Shown: piece by piece, positions 1 through 12,370 of the stretch
How the letters are laid out: every line of letters starts with the position of its first letter
Numbering within the stretch: the stretch's first letter is position 1
Assembly (NCBI GenBank): GCA_963920665.1
Contig: OY987271.1
Coordinates: 19,099,350 to 19,163,349, forward strand
DNA length: 64,000 nt
Origin: Straminergon stramineum
Lineage: Eukaryota; Streptophyta; Bryopsida; Hypnales; Calliergonaceae
Reading direction: 5' to 3'
Notes under the pieces: model-generated
The model's database searches: none
What the model saw: only the letters and a program-made list of their open reading frames with translations
Told to the model about the DNA's origin: nothing
Position numbers and translations under genes: made by a program

Positions 1-2040
1 AGAAAAATAATGATATATTTATTTATACATCAAACTCAAAATACTCTTCTAAAATACATTTTACAAGAGATCTTTGCAAATCTTCAAAACAAGAAAATGA
101 TAGTCATTTTGAACTTCACATTGAGTTGACTTATTCAATCATACACATAATCATGCAATCATTCCATTGCCAATCTAGGTACACTCTAAACCCATGAATT
201 TGACCCTCTCTTCAATAATACTCTAGAATGTTTACACTTACCACATTATCTTTGCCAACAGCGCTCTTGTCTCATGTGCTAACTCTCTAATTGGAAAATG
301 CTTGTCTCCCAAACAATTAGATTAAAAGTTTTGGGGTGTATAATATTTCAAGCATCAATTTCAAACTCTAATTATCCTACATCAATAAATTAAATAAACC
401 AACACCAAATCATTCTTACAAGTTGCATTTTATAAGGGGTATGTCAAATCTTCAAAACTTGAGAAGCATAGATGCAGCTAGGGATTCAACTTACTTATTT
501 CACTTTTCTATAATATATATACACAACTACAAAATTTACTCCATCATTACTCTAGCTATCAGATTTTGGGCAACAATTTCTAAACCTCTTATCATCCTCC
601 ATCAACAAGGATGTATATTACAAGAGGCCTTATATTGATGGCATTGATTTAATTTTTGAGTAAGATAACTACTCAAATTTCCTTAGGGTAGTTGTTGTGG
701 ATGCAAAACCTCCTCCTTTTTGATCCAAAGTCAATGAATTAAATTTTTATTCATATATTAACTCTCGATTTTCTTTGAAATTGCATTTTAAAGGGGATCT
801 TTAGTTGGAAAAAAACTCAAAATATGAAAATAATAGAAGTAAAGTGGACTTTACATCACTTAACTTATTCAATCATACAAATGCACATGCAATCAATCTA
901 TAGATTGTAAAACCCATAATTTTGATTGTTTCTTCAATGAGACATTTTCAAAATTCGATTATCTTATACATCAATACAATACACTCTAACCTCATGAATC
1001 TGACCCTCTCTTCAATGTGAAGTTTTGGAATATCTTGCATATGAATCTAGGTACACTCTACCTTATTGAATCTAATCCTTGATCTCTTGAATGTGACGTT
1101 TTGGAATATCTTGCATGTTTGCCACTCATACTATCAATACTTGACTTATCCAATGAATTAAACGTTTATTCATACATCAATTCCAAAAGTTTATGTGAAA
1201 TTGCATTTTAAAAGGGATTTTGGTAAAACTCTCAAAATATGAAAATAATAGAAGTATATAGGACATCACATCACTTGACTTATTCAAGTACATAAATACA
1301 CATGCAATCAATCCGTAGACTATAAGACTCATAATTTTGATTGTCTCTTGAATGAGACTTGCAGAGAATATTCTACACATCATTCCAGGTTCACGCTAAC
1401 CTCATGAATTTGACCTTCTCTTCAACGTGACGTCCAAGAATATCTTGCATGCTAGCCACTGACATTATCATTTCATGTACATTCTAACCTCATGACTTTG
1501 ACCCTCTTTTCAATGCAATGTTCAAGAATATCCTACATGCTAACCGCTAACACTATCATTTCAAATATCTTCTAACCTCATGATTTGACCCTCTCTTTAA
1601 TGTGAAGTTCTAGAATTTCCTGCATGCTTGCCACTAACACTATCATTTCATTACTGATGTAGGATACTTGTCATATTGCCATTGCACAAGCACACTTGTT
1701 ACATATACAAACCATTTGATCTATAATATAACTATTTATCAAGCACTCAAATTAAAGGATTTAAGGCATATGAGATCTCACACACCAATTCAAACCTCCT
1801 ATTATCCCATATCAATAAAGTAGACTTTTATTCATACGTCACCTCCAAATTATTCTTCCAAATTCTATTCCCCAAGGGATCCATCCAAAACCCCCAAACA
1901 CTAAAAAAAATAAAAATAATAGAAGCATCTGGGGGCTTCCCCACAAACCCTTATTTAATATACAAAATTACAAACCCACCTGTAATCACTCCATCATCAT
2001 CATCCAATCCAGGTATCAGATTTTCGGCATCAAATTTTAA
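1..2040. repeat. Degenerate direct repeats, AT-rich, no gene
   Basis: This stretch holds no convincing gene. A module of about 110 bases (containing 'ttattcatac', 'ttgcattttaaa', 'gggatct' and 'aaaataatagaag') recurs near 15, 385, 725, 1145 and 1810. A second module ('ctaacctcatgaatttgacc', then 'cttcaatgtga', 'gaatatcttgcatgctagcc', 'actatcatttca') recurs near 180, 980 and 1060, and then in close tandem at about 1387, 1475 and 1565 with a period near 90. Copies are diverged by substitutions and small indels, as expected of an old satellite or a decayed element. Short ORFs here change frame between copies and look spurious. Confidence 0.6.
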
Positions 2041-3326
2041 CCCCAGATTAAGAAACTAACCCTCATGCTAAGTTAAGCGAGGACTTTCCCACCCCTTGAC
2101 AAAAATAGACTCCCCCACTGACCTGCACGAACAAGTAATAACCCCTAAGGCCCTGATTCCCCTCCTCCCGACCCGACCCGACCCGTCCCGACCGGGTCCC
2201 ACGGGTGGGCCCCATCTCCGCGCAGCCCGGAAGGCCGGAAGACCGGGACCCGCGATCCGGGATGCGGGTGATCGCGCGACCCGCCCGGCCCCGCGGCCAT
2301 GGCGCTGCCGCAAGTCCGCTATGGCGAGGCTGGTTTTCGGGGGGAGATCCCATCCCATCCCGCCTTCGCTCGCGCACCGAGGTCACGCCAACTCCTCAGG
2401 CAAACTGTAGACTTGGATCCCGGATCTCCAGCAGCACAACACATTGCCTTTTTCCTTTTCTAGACTGATTCCCCTGCTACGTGTTTGATTCACGGAGAAG
2501 GGAGCAGCCCACAATCGAGCAAATGAGGTGCTGTGGGCGCAGCATTGGAGCTTTGATGGGGTGCAGAAAACGTTGGCTTGTAGTCGCGACTAGGAGGTGG
2601 AATGGCTGCGACTTTGGTTTGAAGTCGAAGGGTGTTTTTGCAACAATTTGAGGTTTTTTGGGCGCGGCATTTGAGCGCTAATTGGTTTGTAGACAGTGTT
2701 CATGTGTACTCGCTACTTGCGCGATGAGTAGTTGTGCATTGGGTTTTTGATCCACGGGTGTTGTTGTTGCTACTTGGGGAGTTTTGGTCGCAGCGTTTGA
2801 GCGCTAATTGGTTTGCAGAGGGCGGTCGTGTGGACTCGCTACGTACGCTTTTAATGGTTGTGTTTTGGGTTTCTGGTCGACGGGTGTTGTTGTTGCAATT
2901 TGGTGCGTTTGAGCTCTGGTTGCGGAGAATTGGGTTGCGGACGTACGATAAATGACTGCCTTGGTGGGTTGCGTTTTCGGTCGCTGATCGGGTTCTGTCC
3001 AGGGTTTTGCAATAATCTCTCCGAGCTCACGTTTTGGGGTGTTTCCAGTGTCAGCATTTGCGCTTTCCTTGCCTAAATAGAATTGGGTTGCAGAGCTATT
3101 GCCTTGGCGGTGCGAAGCTCTTCCCAGGTTTTTGCATTGGGCTGTTTGAGCTAGAATTGAGTTACAAACGTGGTTCGCGTGTACTTGCTTGGTAGTCAGA
3201 CTCTGAATGCCTGCGTCCTTAGTCCCTGATTGACGTCAGTTCAAGCTCTGCGAGACTCCACTGGGAAATGAAGCTCGAACTCAGCGGTTGTAGACTTTCA
3301 AGTTCACGGTAGCGTCAGTCGTATGT
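2041..3326 (+). promoter_or_regulatory. GC-rich upstream/5' leader region of the MSP-domain gene
   Basis: At about 2160-2390 the composition shifts sharply from AT-rich to GC-rich, with short 'acccg' runs, just upstream of the gene starting at 3327. From about 2560 to 3240 a unit of about 120 bases recurs four or five times with decay. Each unit holds 'tttgagcgctaattggttt', a 'gtgtactcgct'-like stretch, and a 'ggtgttgttgttgcaa'-like end. The best pair is about 2656-2774 and 2775-2900. The region probably contains the promoter and 5' leader. No TATA box or transcription start can be fixed from sequence alone. Confidence 0.5.
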
Positions 3327-6300
3327 ATGGCCCTTTCCGACCAGCGGCCGGACGGAAACGAGTCGACGGTGTCGTCTCCCCAGCCATGGAAGCTGAAGAA
3401 CCTCTGGGAGAAGAAGAAGACTCCACCAAAGACTCCATCGAAGACTCCCCCGAAGACTCCCCCGAAGTCCCCACCGAAGACTCCACCACCCGAGACCGCT
3501 GTTCCGTCTGTAAAGTCCTTAGAGGACCAATTTCTAAGCAGACCGAATCGGTCTATTCCTGTGACGTTCAAGGTCCGGAAGTACGACGCGGACGAGAAGG
3601 GGAAGTCCATCGAGGTTTTTAAGAAGCGGTCGTCCCTGGAGGGCAAGTATGAGCTCCCGTTCATTGAAGAGGCGAAGCGGAAAGAGGAGCTTGCTGCTGC
3701 GGCCAAGGCTGCGGAGAAGAACCAGTCGTCGTTGGCCGCATTGAAAGCTATGGTGATGACGAGACGACGACTACGTCTGGATCCCGAGAAGCACTTGTAC
3801 TTCCTACGTGAGTTTGTACAAAGTTTCGCACTAATGTTTCGATTCGATCTGATTGTTCTGGTCCCTGCAACATTTGTTGAGCATTTGGGTAGAGTATACT
3901 GATTCTGTGCGTGTGTAAGGTATGCGCTCCTATAACCGTCACTAATTACGTCTATTACCAAACAGAATTCCTACACACTTTAGCATGCATTATTTGGATA
4001 TTGGACACCCCATGAACAAGTTATGAATGTTCAAAATACTGTCTCTAGGTGCACCAAAGACCAACACTAGGCTCTCATAGACTATCTTGAGTACATCTTG
4101 TGTAATCAATATTTACTTTTTGTGATGCTCTTTGGTCCAAATTTAAGTGTCACATATTGATTATGGGTGTGCATACCTTAATGGGGACGATTTACTCGTT
4201 AGAAGTCGCTGATGTGATTGTTGAAGCGGTGGTAACCGGAGGATTTGATGATTTGAAAATACAGATGATCCCGGACAACAAGTTTCGAGTGCAATTAAGA
4301 TCAAGAATGTCAGTAAAGGACATGTTGCTTTCAAAGTAAGCTCAGTTCTCACACTCATTTAATTTACAGCCTGACCACTTCAATCCGTTTGTTTGGGGTC
4401 CCGAACATGATTATGACGTAGTTTGAAACAGCAGCGTTTTAAGGTTGCAAAATATTGCTGAGTATCGTTTTAGAGAAGGTCGTGGTGAAGAGCTCTGAAA
4501 TTGTACTAGGGATTAGTGTCAGATTGGGTTAGTGAGGAGGTTTTCTTGCGTCCTTGTTTATTCCGAACTTTTAGGTTAACTTTGTGGTCAAGTCTCTTAT
4601 GGGTGTGATGTCAAGTGCTCTTCACGGAAGCTTGAAGACTGGTGGTAATGTCCTGCCTTGGATGCCTTGGAATGAAGACACTAGTAATCTTCAAAATTCT
4701 ATGGTCCCTTGAGGGTTACATTGGTGGGTTACATTGCCCATTTGGGTACCAGAAAAATCAGATTAAAATTTTGGAATAACCGCTGTAGTAAAATTCAACA
4801 ATTGGAATCTCTTAGTAACTTAATCTGACACCCCTACAGGTTTTATACCATTTTTTGTGCTCTAGATACTCAATGCACAGTTTAGCAGTGAATTGTATTT
4901 CCTGTTTTGGCATGGTTTGTAAGATTTTGATTTGTGTTCCTGAGATAAGATGTGGCGTTGATGTTGCAGTTTCAAACAAACGCTCCAAAGAGTTGCTTTA
5001 TGCGCCCAAATAGTGGTGTGCTTGCACCTAAGGAGACCCTCATTGCTACAGGTAATCCGGAGTAAAATATTACAAGTTAGCAAAGCATTTTACTTTTTGA
5101 ATGAGTTTTCTACGTTGTCATAAATTCAGAGAAAACTTGTTAAGTTGACATGAAACAGAGACGACGCCGAAAAAATCTTATCTACGAATGCTGGTCAGAG
5201 AGGATGATTATTTTATGAATATCAGATGACGTGAAACACTTTTTCTTAATTTTGAACACTAAGGTTATAACTATGGACACCCATAATTGTCACCGACTAA
5301 ATTGCCCTAGAATCTTAGACCAGGGGTACATATTGATGAGGAGGATCTAGACCTGTTATTGATTTGTCCAAGTGTTGGTTTCTGGTCCTGTATCAGTAAA
5401 ACTTTGAACCTTCAACATGTTTGCAAACCATATCTAACTAATGCATTCTTTGGTGAGTTGAAACCTCCTATCATTAGCTTATGAAAATTTCATAATAGGA
5501 ACTTTGCTTAGCAATTTTGGGTATCCCTACTTCAGGTGTCTTCATGCAGAGTGGTGATATTATGGGGGTGACTATTATTATTATCTTACTGATGGTTTTG
5601 TGTTGGGACTTCAGTCATGAAGTTTATTGAACCCGTGGAAGGAGATACTCAGGAGAGAAAGACCAAAGATAAATTCAAGATACTTAGCCTGCCAATGGCG
5701 GCAGACAAAGTTGAGGAACTCAGTAGTTACGCATCCGAATTGGTAAGGAGAATAATTCGTGTTGAAGTAAACCCAAACATCCCAACCCAATTGGGTCTCT
5801 ATCCACTTGTGTACAAGATTTTTAAGCTGAAATGTTAAGTTTGTGTAGATAGGGGACGCAATTGGGAAGGCTAAGCACTTCGGTATACTTACATTGACCT
5901 CTAATGGGTGGGATTCAATCATTTCTTTAGTCACATCAAGAGCAAGAGCTAGTTTTCAGTATACACAAATTATGCATCTTTTGTTATACGTTTCAAAACC
6001 ACCTCTTCTCTAGAAAAAGTCAATAATATCTCAATGACAAAATTTTCACCACTTTCTGTTGCAAATGCATTAAAAAAAACTCTCGAAACAAAAGTGGATG
6101 CTAAATCCCAGTCCTTCGTCCAGAATTGCTCATTTGAAATCATGCAGGTGCCATTTTGTGCACTATGAGCACCAAGGGTTAAAAGTAGATTTTATTTAAG
6201 TGTCTGCATCATATCTACCGTGGGATGTTTCCTCAGAAAGGGAATGCAGCTGCTGTTGCTTGCCTGGATACTCCTTTTTTGTTTCTGGTCTTGATTTTTG

Positions 6301-8562
6301 ACTTGTCTTCCTTGATCACCTGAAGTTCGACTATCAAAAGGACTTCGTTGCGGTGGAAAGCATTTTGCGAGTCATTTACCTTGACCCCAACAAGGCGACT
6401 CCTGTAAGCATCTCTCTAACTGTGCTTTAGTTCATTAGTACGTATCATTTTGTAGTTCTCTTGTGGAAGCAGTTGTAGTCTCGGGATATGTAAGGTAGAT
6501 GGTTGTAAAACCAGCTGGGTTCTAAAATGGTTCAAATGTGCCTGTGGTGATCATTTTAGACCATTAATGCATGTCCATAGTACATGTCTTAAGTTACATT
6601 TCAAAAGTCACATACCTTAAGGCATTTGCATTTACAATATATTGGGCATGCATTTACGTCCTAAATGATTTGAATTATTTAGAATCCTGTTGTTTTTGTA
6701 ACCCTCCACCCTAGCTCCTGTGTCACTGTTCTGGGCCTGTGGGGTTTGCAGCTGCTGGTGTACTTTGCCAAGAACAAGTACAAAGGAAATATTTTGTGTA
6801 CAAGTGCATAGTTTTGAACAACAGTGTTGAACCGTGTTGACTACGTCCTTAGAATATAAATGACAGTTGAAATCTCATGGCTTTAATCATGAAAATCTGA
6901 TCATTATAATAATATCATAGATCAAATATTATCAAACTGATCACTTTTTTAACATATATATCATGAAGGTAATATTATCCTACTTGATACCAATAAGATA
7001 TATTAAACTACTAGTTTTGAATGTTCAAGTTCATAGTTGCACATTGTGTTCTAGTACAACGTTCTCGGCAACCTAGGTGCTGGTACATTTCAATCAGTTT
7101 TAATTGCATTGTCCATGTTTTCTGTACTGGTCCTTGTTTTCCTCAAGAACCGGGGGTTATTGTTTATTCAAAAGGTACTACTCCGTCTGGTTACAGGAGC
7201 AAGTGAACAGGATACAAACACGGCTGAAAGAGGCCGAAGTAGCTGATGAAGCTCGCCTGAAGCCTGGAGAAGAGTCGACAGTTAATCCTGCAGTGGTGGC
7301 GGACGCACTCATTGTCGATCAATGGGTATGTTTCAGTTTCCTTTTCGTTTAATTTTCTTTTGGGAGCACAATGAAAACTTTGATTCCAGTGCAGTTTCTT
7401 CGATGTAGCCCTTGCTCGGGGTTGTACCGAGTACCGACAACATTGCTTCAAGAATTCTGTGAGCGAATGAGCTTGTTTGAGCGTGTTACTTTGCATATGC
7501 CAGATTTTTCGTGTAGGCCACTTAGTTCATGTTTTGCATTACCTGGCCTGGAGCTTAAACATTTGGTCAAAAATTAAATCAGTCTCTGGATACTCAGCTG
7601 CGTCATCAGGAAAAGCAAATATGTTATAACATAAAAGTAAAAAAGTAAGCACAATAGTGAAAAGAATATGTCGAAAAATGATGATTTGGAATGAATGCAA
7701 TGACAAGTTGGTTTGGTTTTAGGGATAGGAAGAAGGGTTGCCAATCAAGAGTTCTACGAAGAGTCTTGAGGGTAGGGAAATGGAGCTCCTGTTCATAAAA
7801 TTAGATTCCTTTTGTTCGTAATGAGGACCACCCAGTCTAGAGCTAGAGGCAGGAGGGTCGGGTTCCCCCATGCAAACAGGTCCTCTGCACTGCTACACTG
7901 ATTTGTCCTACGAGTGAGGGGGTGAAATTAGCGTCACCTAGAAAATTAAAGTCATACACACTATTAGGACAAATCCTCGTAGTGTGTCACATCTTTGTTG
8001 TCCAGGTTTCATAGGTACTGCAAAGGGGAAGAGAAACAGAATAACAGACTTTTAATTCGCACTAACCTTGAAAAAGAGGTTGGAGTTATTTCTCTCCTCT
8101 CCGGAGTGGAACCTCGAGGCATGTTACTCTCGAATCTATCTGAAGAATAGCCAACTCTGTAAAAGCCGATGGCAAGGAGATCAACTCCTAAAGGACTTTT
8201 CACACATATTTTTAAATCCCAAGTGATACAGCCAACATGGCCTAGCAGCCTAATCACTCAGCTTACACTGCTTGCTATACTTTGTATGGTTTGTGATTTA
8301 AGGTCGTCTTGAAAAAGCACCTTGAAATATCAAGATCAGGTGTTTTCATGTTGAAGGGTCTTGAAACCACTGGGCTTGGAGAAAGAAACCCTATTTAAAC
8401 CCTCGACAGTGTAAATTCGCCCCAGTTGGGAAGGATCGTGTTTGCTTGCTAGAATCTTTAGTCTCTCAAGCCCTTTTTAACATTGGCAGTGGTGTTTGTT
8501 GTGCCTTTCAGAGGAAACAACGAGAGAAATTCAAACGGCAACAAGTTCAAGGCGGAGGTTAA
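3327..8562 (+). CDS. MSP-domain (VAP/MAMI-like) protein, seven exons
   Basis: Exons: 3327-3807, 4265-4335, 4970-5051, 5615-5742, 6326-6403, 7197-7325, 8512-8562. All introns are GT-AG and phases join cleanly to give 339 residues. Residues 31-56 are a low-complexity Thr-Pro-Pro-Lys repeat. An MSP (major sperm protein) domain starts near residue 150, with 'RRRLRLDPEKHLYF', 'SSAIKIKNVSKGHVAFK' and 'APKSCFMRPNSGVLAPKE' as its core. The C-terminal part carries 'EAEVADEARLKPGEE' and 'ALIVDQW' and ends in a basic, Gln-rich tail. I see no C-terminal membrane anchor, unlike classical VAP27 proteins. The layout matches the Arabidopsis 'membrane-associated mannitol-induced' (MAMI) type, known from memory. 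MSP domains bind FFAT-type peptides, so an adaptor role at membranes is inferred. ATG 3327 was chosen because it opens the frame encoding the Lys-rich leader and the MSP domain. Confidence 0.9.
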
Positions 8563-10596
8563 GAGTTATGGACTATTTGAGACCACGACTTGAGAGTGAC
8601 TCAGTTGCCTTTAAAGTGGAATCTTCACGGAGTTAATTTGTACAGTCTACTAGAATTACACTATTTCTTACTAGTCATTTGAAAGAAACCTCACTCACCC
8701 TCTGGAGCTCTGTCTGGGCTGGGTTCCATAGATTGTGAACAGTGAGTATGCAGGATAAGTTCTACTGTAGCACCTCCTTTTCTAGATTCTTTTGTTCAGG
8801 TTGGCAGTAGATGGGCAGAAAAAGATTCGGCTCAGGGACCAGCTGTCTTGCAAACCAAACGGTCTGCTTTGGCGCACTTGGAGAAATTTCATGTCCAGGT
8901 TCCGTGTGCCAGGCATTTGACTTGTTTCAAATTTGGAAGATTTCGTACTGTGGAGTGTCCTGCTAGTCATCTAGACTGTAGAGATGAAGACTCCTATTTA
9001 CGTAGAAATACAGTACTATTTTACTTAGTTTATGCATTACGGATGACTCTTCCCAACTTTTATATGGATGATGAAGTTATTCCCATTCTTAGTTTCTGTT
9101 TTACGCCTCCCAAAGAGTACTCAAGTAAGTTACGGTACTCTGGCTGGAACTCCCGGCCTATGTGTCGCCTATTTAGTCAGTAAAGGTTCCACCTTATATT
9201 TTGTTCACTTTCTATTTGTTTTTATATGTTCTTGTGGTACTGTGTCAGATTGATGTCAGATGGTTCTTACAACAGCAGATGTGCCATTTAACGTACTGTG
9301 GAGTCACTGGAAGTAAGTTAACTCAAGCTTTGTGTCACTGAAATGACAGGGGAATCACCTTCATCATCACCTCGAGAATTTTCCTTTCACAGGATAAATA
9401 TGAGACTTTGATTGATTAACCCTGAACGTCAAGAATCATCTCCAACATCAGCGATTGGAGAAAAATCATCATAAAAGTGCTATTTAGATGCATATTTTGG
9501 AATTGACATACAAACAGAAGTTGTAGACTGAGTTGTAGATTTCATCCGTACTGTTAGATTCACCAATGCCATTACCGATATTTTTTTATAAATTTTGAAT
9601 GGGAAATTTCAAAATTCTTTCATAATTCAATTACAAGCAAAATATTATCATTTTTTGAGTTATATTTGTTGGAATGGATTTGAAATGTGATTCTCTTCAC
9701 ATGGTGATTTTTTGAAATTTTTGTACTCTTAAAATCTATGACCTCATTTTGGTTGATCCAATTGTGAACTAAAGTCAATGCAGTTTGACCACTTGACATA
9801 CTTGCACATTTGTAATCTTAGAAAAATATGTACTTTAGTAACACCAAATCCAACCCTTGGATAGGACAACAACTTGATAAAGTATCTCCACAAATAAGGA
9901 TGACTTTCATCGAAGTAGTAATAAGAAGATACAACAATTTCAATCAATTTGTCATCCACTTTCTGGCCATTGGAGCCTTCCAAGGTTAATTTACATCTTG
10001 AAGAGTGATGAGTGAGATGAAAGAACAAAGAATTTTTTACATTGTGGGCACTCATGCCAACTCCTAGCACCAAGAACATATTGACTTCATTCTTAAGCTT
10101 GCTTTTTCATTATTCTTTTAAAATAAAGAATTTCATAGTATGTGGATTCATTACTTAAACATTTTTGCCTTTGCTTTTAAAAAATCCCTATTCTATGGCA
10201 AACTTATAGTTTCTTCTTCAATCAAGTGGCCCTTTCTACTTAAGAAAAATCAATTCATGTGATCTCCTTGTGAAATTTGGTAGAATCAAACTAGACTAAT
10301 ATGTCTACAAGAAATCATCCTTCAATTAAAAATAAATAAAGATATAGTGAAACACTTTGATTTATTATGATCTTTCATATATAAAAAATGGTTTGCCCAT
10401 AAAATAGTAATTAGAATTTGGAAACAAATTGTACACTACTGGCATTTCTATAAGTGTTTGGTCCAACTTATGTTTAAGTCTCATCTTTTGGAAAAATTTC
10501 TTGTTTAATGATTTTTATTTTTATTTTACAAAGGGCATTATTTAATATTGAACTTTCTTCAAATCATTGCTAGAGTATCATTGACAAAGTTTATTC
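8563..10596. other. Intergenic, AT-rich, no gene seen
   Basis: This is the region 3' of the MSP-domain gene. Short ORFs occur on both strands but none shows a recognisable motif, codon bias or matching splice partners. From about 9400 the sequence becomes strongly AT-rich and looks like decayed repeat DNA. Confidence 0.5.
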
Positions 10597-10632
10597 TTAA
10601 ACCCGAAAGGTCCAAGGCCTTTTGGGGTTTAA
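10597..10632. repeat. Possible solo terminal-repeat remnant of the TTAA family
   Basis: A 36-base near-palindrome reads TTAA-ACCCGAAAGG, then a 7-base spacer, then CCTTTTGGGGTTTAA. The two halves resemble the left and right ends of the TTAA elements elsewhere in the window, brought almost together. It may be an internal-deletion relic, or chance in AT-rich DNA. Confidence 0.3.
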
Positions 10633-11589
10633 AAACATCATTGCTTTTGAAGTCTTACAAGTCTAAATGTCACGAAGCTATGGAAATTTCAATTGTACAA
10701 TCTTGTAGTATATGTGTTGTAGATGGCGTGAATCAAATCTGGAGTCATTTGGCCACATAGATTGCAAGATTGTAATGTTTTACTATTGAAATGAAAAAAG
10801 ATGCTGAAATTTTCCGAGAAACACATTTGGAGGTGAAATATCATTTCTAAATCTACTTAAAAGAAAAACTTAAAACTACAAAGTGCTTCAAAATCAGTAT
10901 ACAAACACATTGGTGAAAGAAAATATCATTCAATTGACTCATTGTGTCTGCAAAATGGCTTTGAAATGTCCAAAAAATAGCAAAAAAAAGTTGAAAAAAA
11001 CCACATCTATCTGGTTGAACCTTGTACTAATATGCTTCTCAATCACTCATAAATTCTTGTATCAATATAAAATTTTAACCACACAAACTAGACTAGTATG
11101 TACAACTTTCCCAAAAACATTTATTGAAAACGGACCATATATGAAGAAGAAACAAGCCACCAAAATGTCTAGAATTTGAACCTCAAATTGCTCTCAAACA
11201 TTCAAAACAACTCGGATTGACATGAAAATTTTACCACATTAACTAAACATCAAGGGAAACATAACCCAACAAATCTTATTGAAAAAAAATATTGGATGAA
11301 GGAGATACAAGACCCCGAAGTTGGAGCCATCAAAATGAACTTTGGTGAACTCAAATGGCATTGGAACCTATGAATTTCTGAAAAATCTGTACACTGAATG
11401 ATCTGAATCTGGACTGATCTGAAAATCTGAACTGATCTGAAACTTTTAACACACAACTAGATTAAGTCACATTTACTTTCAGATATTGGCCTTCTATATT
11501 CTAGTTTTAGATTTTTTCTTTCGGATAATTGGAAGGCATCTTCGAACTTGACAATCTTTAATTGCTATTGGCCTTGTAGTTTTAGATTG

Positions 11590-11928
11590 TCACTTTTTGG
11601 TTATAGGATGGCATCCTTCCGGCCAATCTCGAATTGCTATTGGTCCATCATCTTCTTCAAAAAGTGTTGAAGTTGCATTTGAATTTTGTCGCTTCTTGGT
11701 TATTGGATGGCATCCTTCGGGCCAATCCCGAATTGCTATTGGTCCATCATCTTCTTCAAAAAGTGTCAAAGTTGTATTTGAATTTTGTCGCTTCTTGGTT
11801 ATTGGATGGCATCCTTCGGGCCAATCTCGAATTGCTATTGGTCCATCGTCTTCTTCAAAAAGTGTTGAAGTTGCATTTGAATTTTGGATTCCCATGTAGT
11901 CATTTTCATCGGAAGGATTTGATGCCAT
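11590..11928 (-). CDS. 112-residue ORF with three 33-residue tandem repeats, function unknown
   Basis: The ORF starts at ATG 11928. A 14-residue leader (MASNPSDENDYMGI) is followed by repeats at residues 15-47, 48-80 and 81-112. At DNA level the period is exactly 99 bases, with boundaries near 11599, 11698 and 11797. Each unit carries 'TLFEEDDGPIAIRDWPEGC' followed by 'HPITKK'. The junctions between units read KKRQ. Units are almost identical at protein level and differ by a few bases, so the expansion is recent or the frame is under selection. The core 'AIRDWPEGC' recalls a short motif in the N-terminal part of plant SUVH-type H3K9 methyltransferases (from memory). No flanking exon or family domain was found. 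It may be a small real gene, an exon of a larger one, or a pseudogene fragment that expanded. Confidence 0.4.
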   Translation of the reverse strand: MASNPSDENDYMGIQNSNATSTLFEEDDGPIAIRDWPEGCHPITKKRQNSNTTLTLFEEDDGPIAIRDWPEGCHPITKKRQNSNATSTLFEEDDGPIAIRDWPEGCHPITKK

Positions 11929-12059
11929 TGTTCTATAGTAATAAGTATATGGGATGACAAATCACTAATTAAAATGAAACAAATGAATCCAAGAATGGCT
12001 TTGATGGAGAAGAATGCACTTTGAAATACACAAAAATGATTCATTGCTTGGGACTTATA

Positions 12060-12370
12060 TACTTGATATAATACCTCTATTCTTTTACTTTACTTTTACA
12101 TTATTTTTTGTCCATCTTTTCCTTTATTTATTACTTTATTTGTATTCAATTTCATTCTCTTTTATTTTACTTTTACCTTCTTTTTTTCATCTTTTACTTT
12201 ATTTATTTATTTATTTAATTTATATTCAATTTCATCTTCTTTTACTTTTTTTATATTTTTATATTTTTTCCTTTATTCCTTTATTCCTTTATTATTTTAT
12301 TTATATTTCTTTTCATTAAATTTTACTTTATATTTATCTTACCATTTTTTATTTTTCATTTTGTTCTCAA
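12060..12370. repeat. TTTA/T-rich low-complexity tract
   Basis: Long pyrimidine/T-rich sequence with repeated 'tttattta' and 'ctttattcc' motifs. The + strand ORF here is a composition artefact rich in Leu, Phe and Tyr. Confidence 0.75.

Noticed and set aside
2063..2410. Overlapping ORFs of about 100 residues in the GC-rich block
   Set aside because: They are open on both strands because of composition (Arg/Pro/Gly-rich), with no motif.
12014..12319. Plus-strand ORF rich in Leu/Phe/Tyr
   Set aside because: Artefact of TTTA/CTTT low-complexity sequence. The apparent membrane segments carry no meaning.
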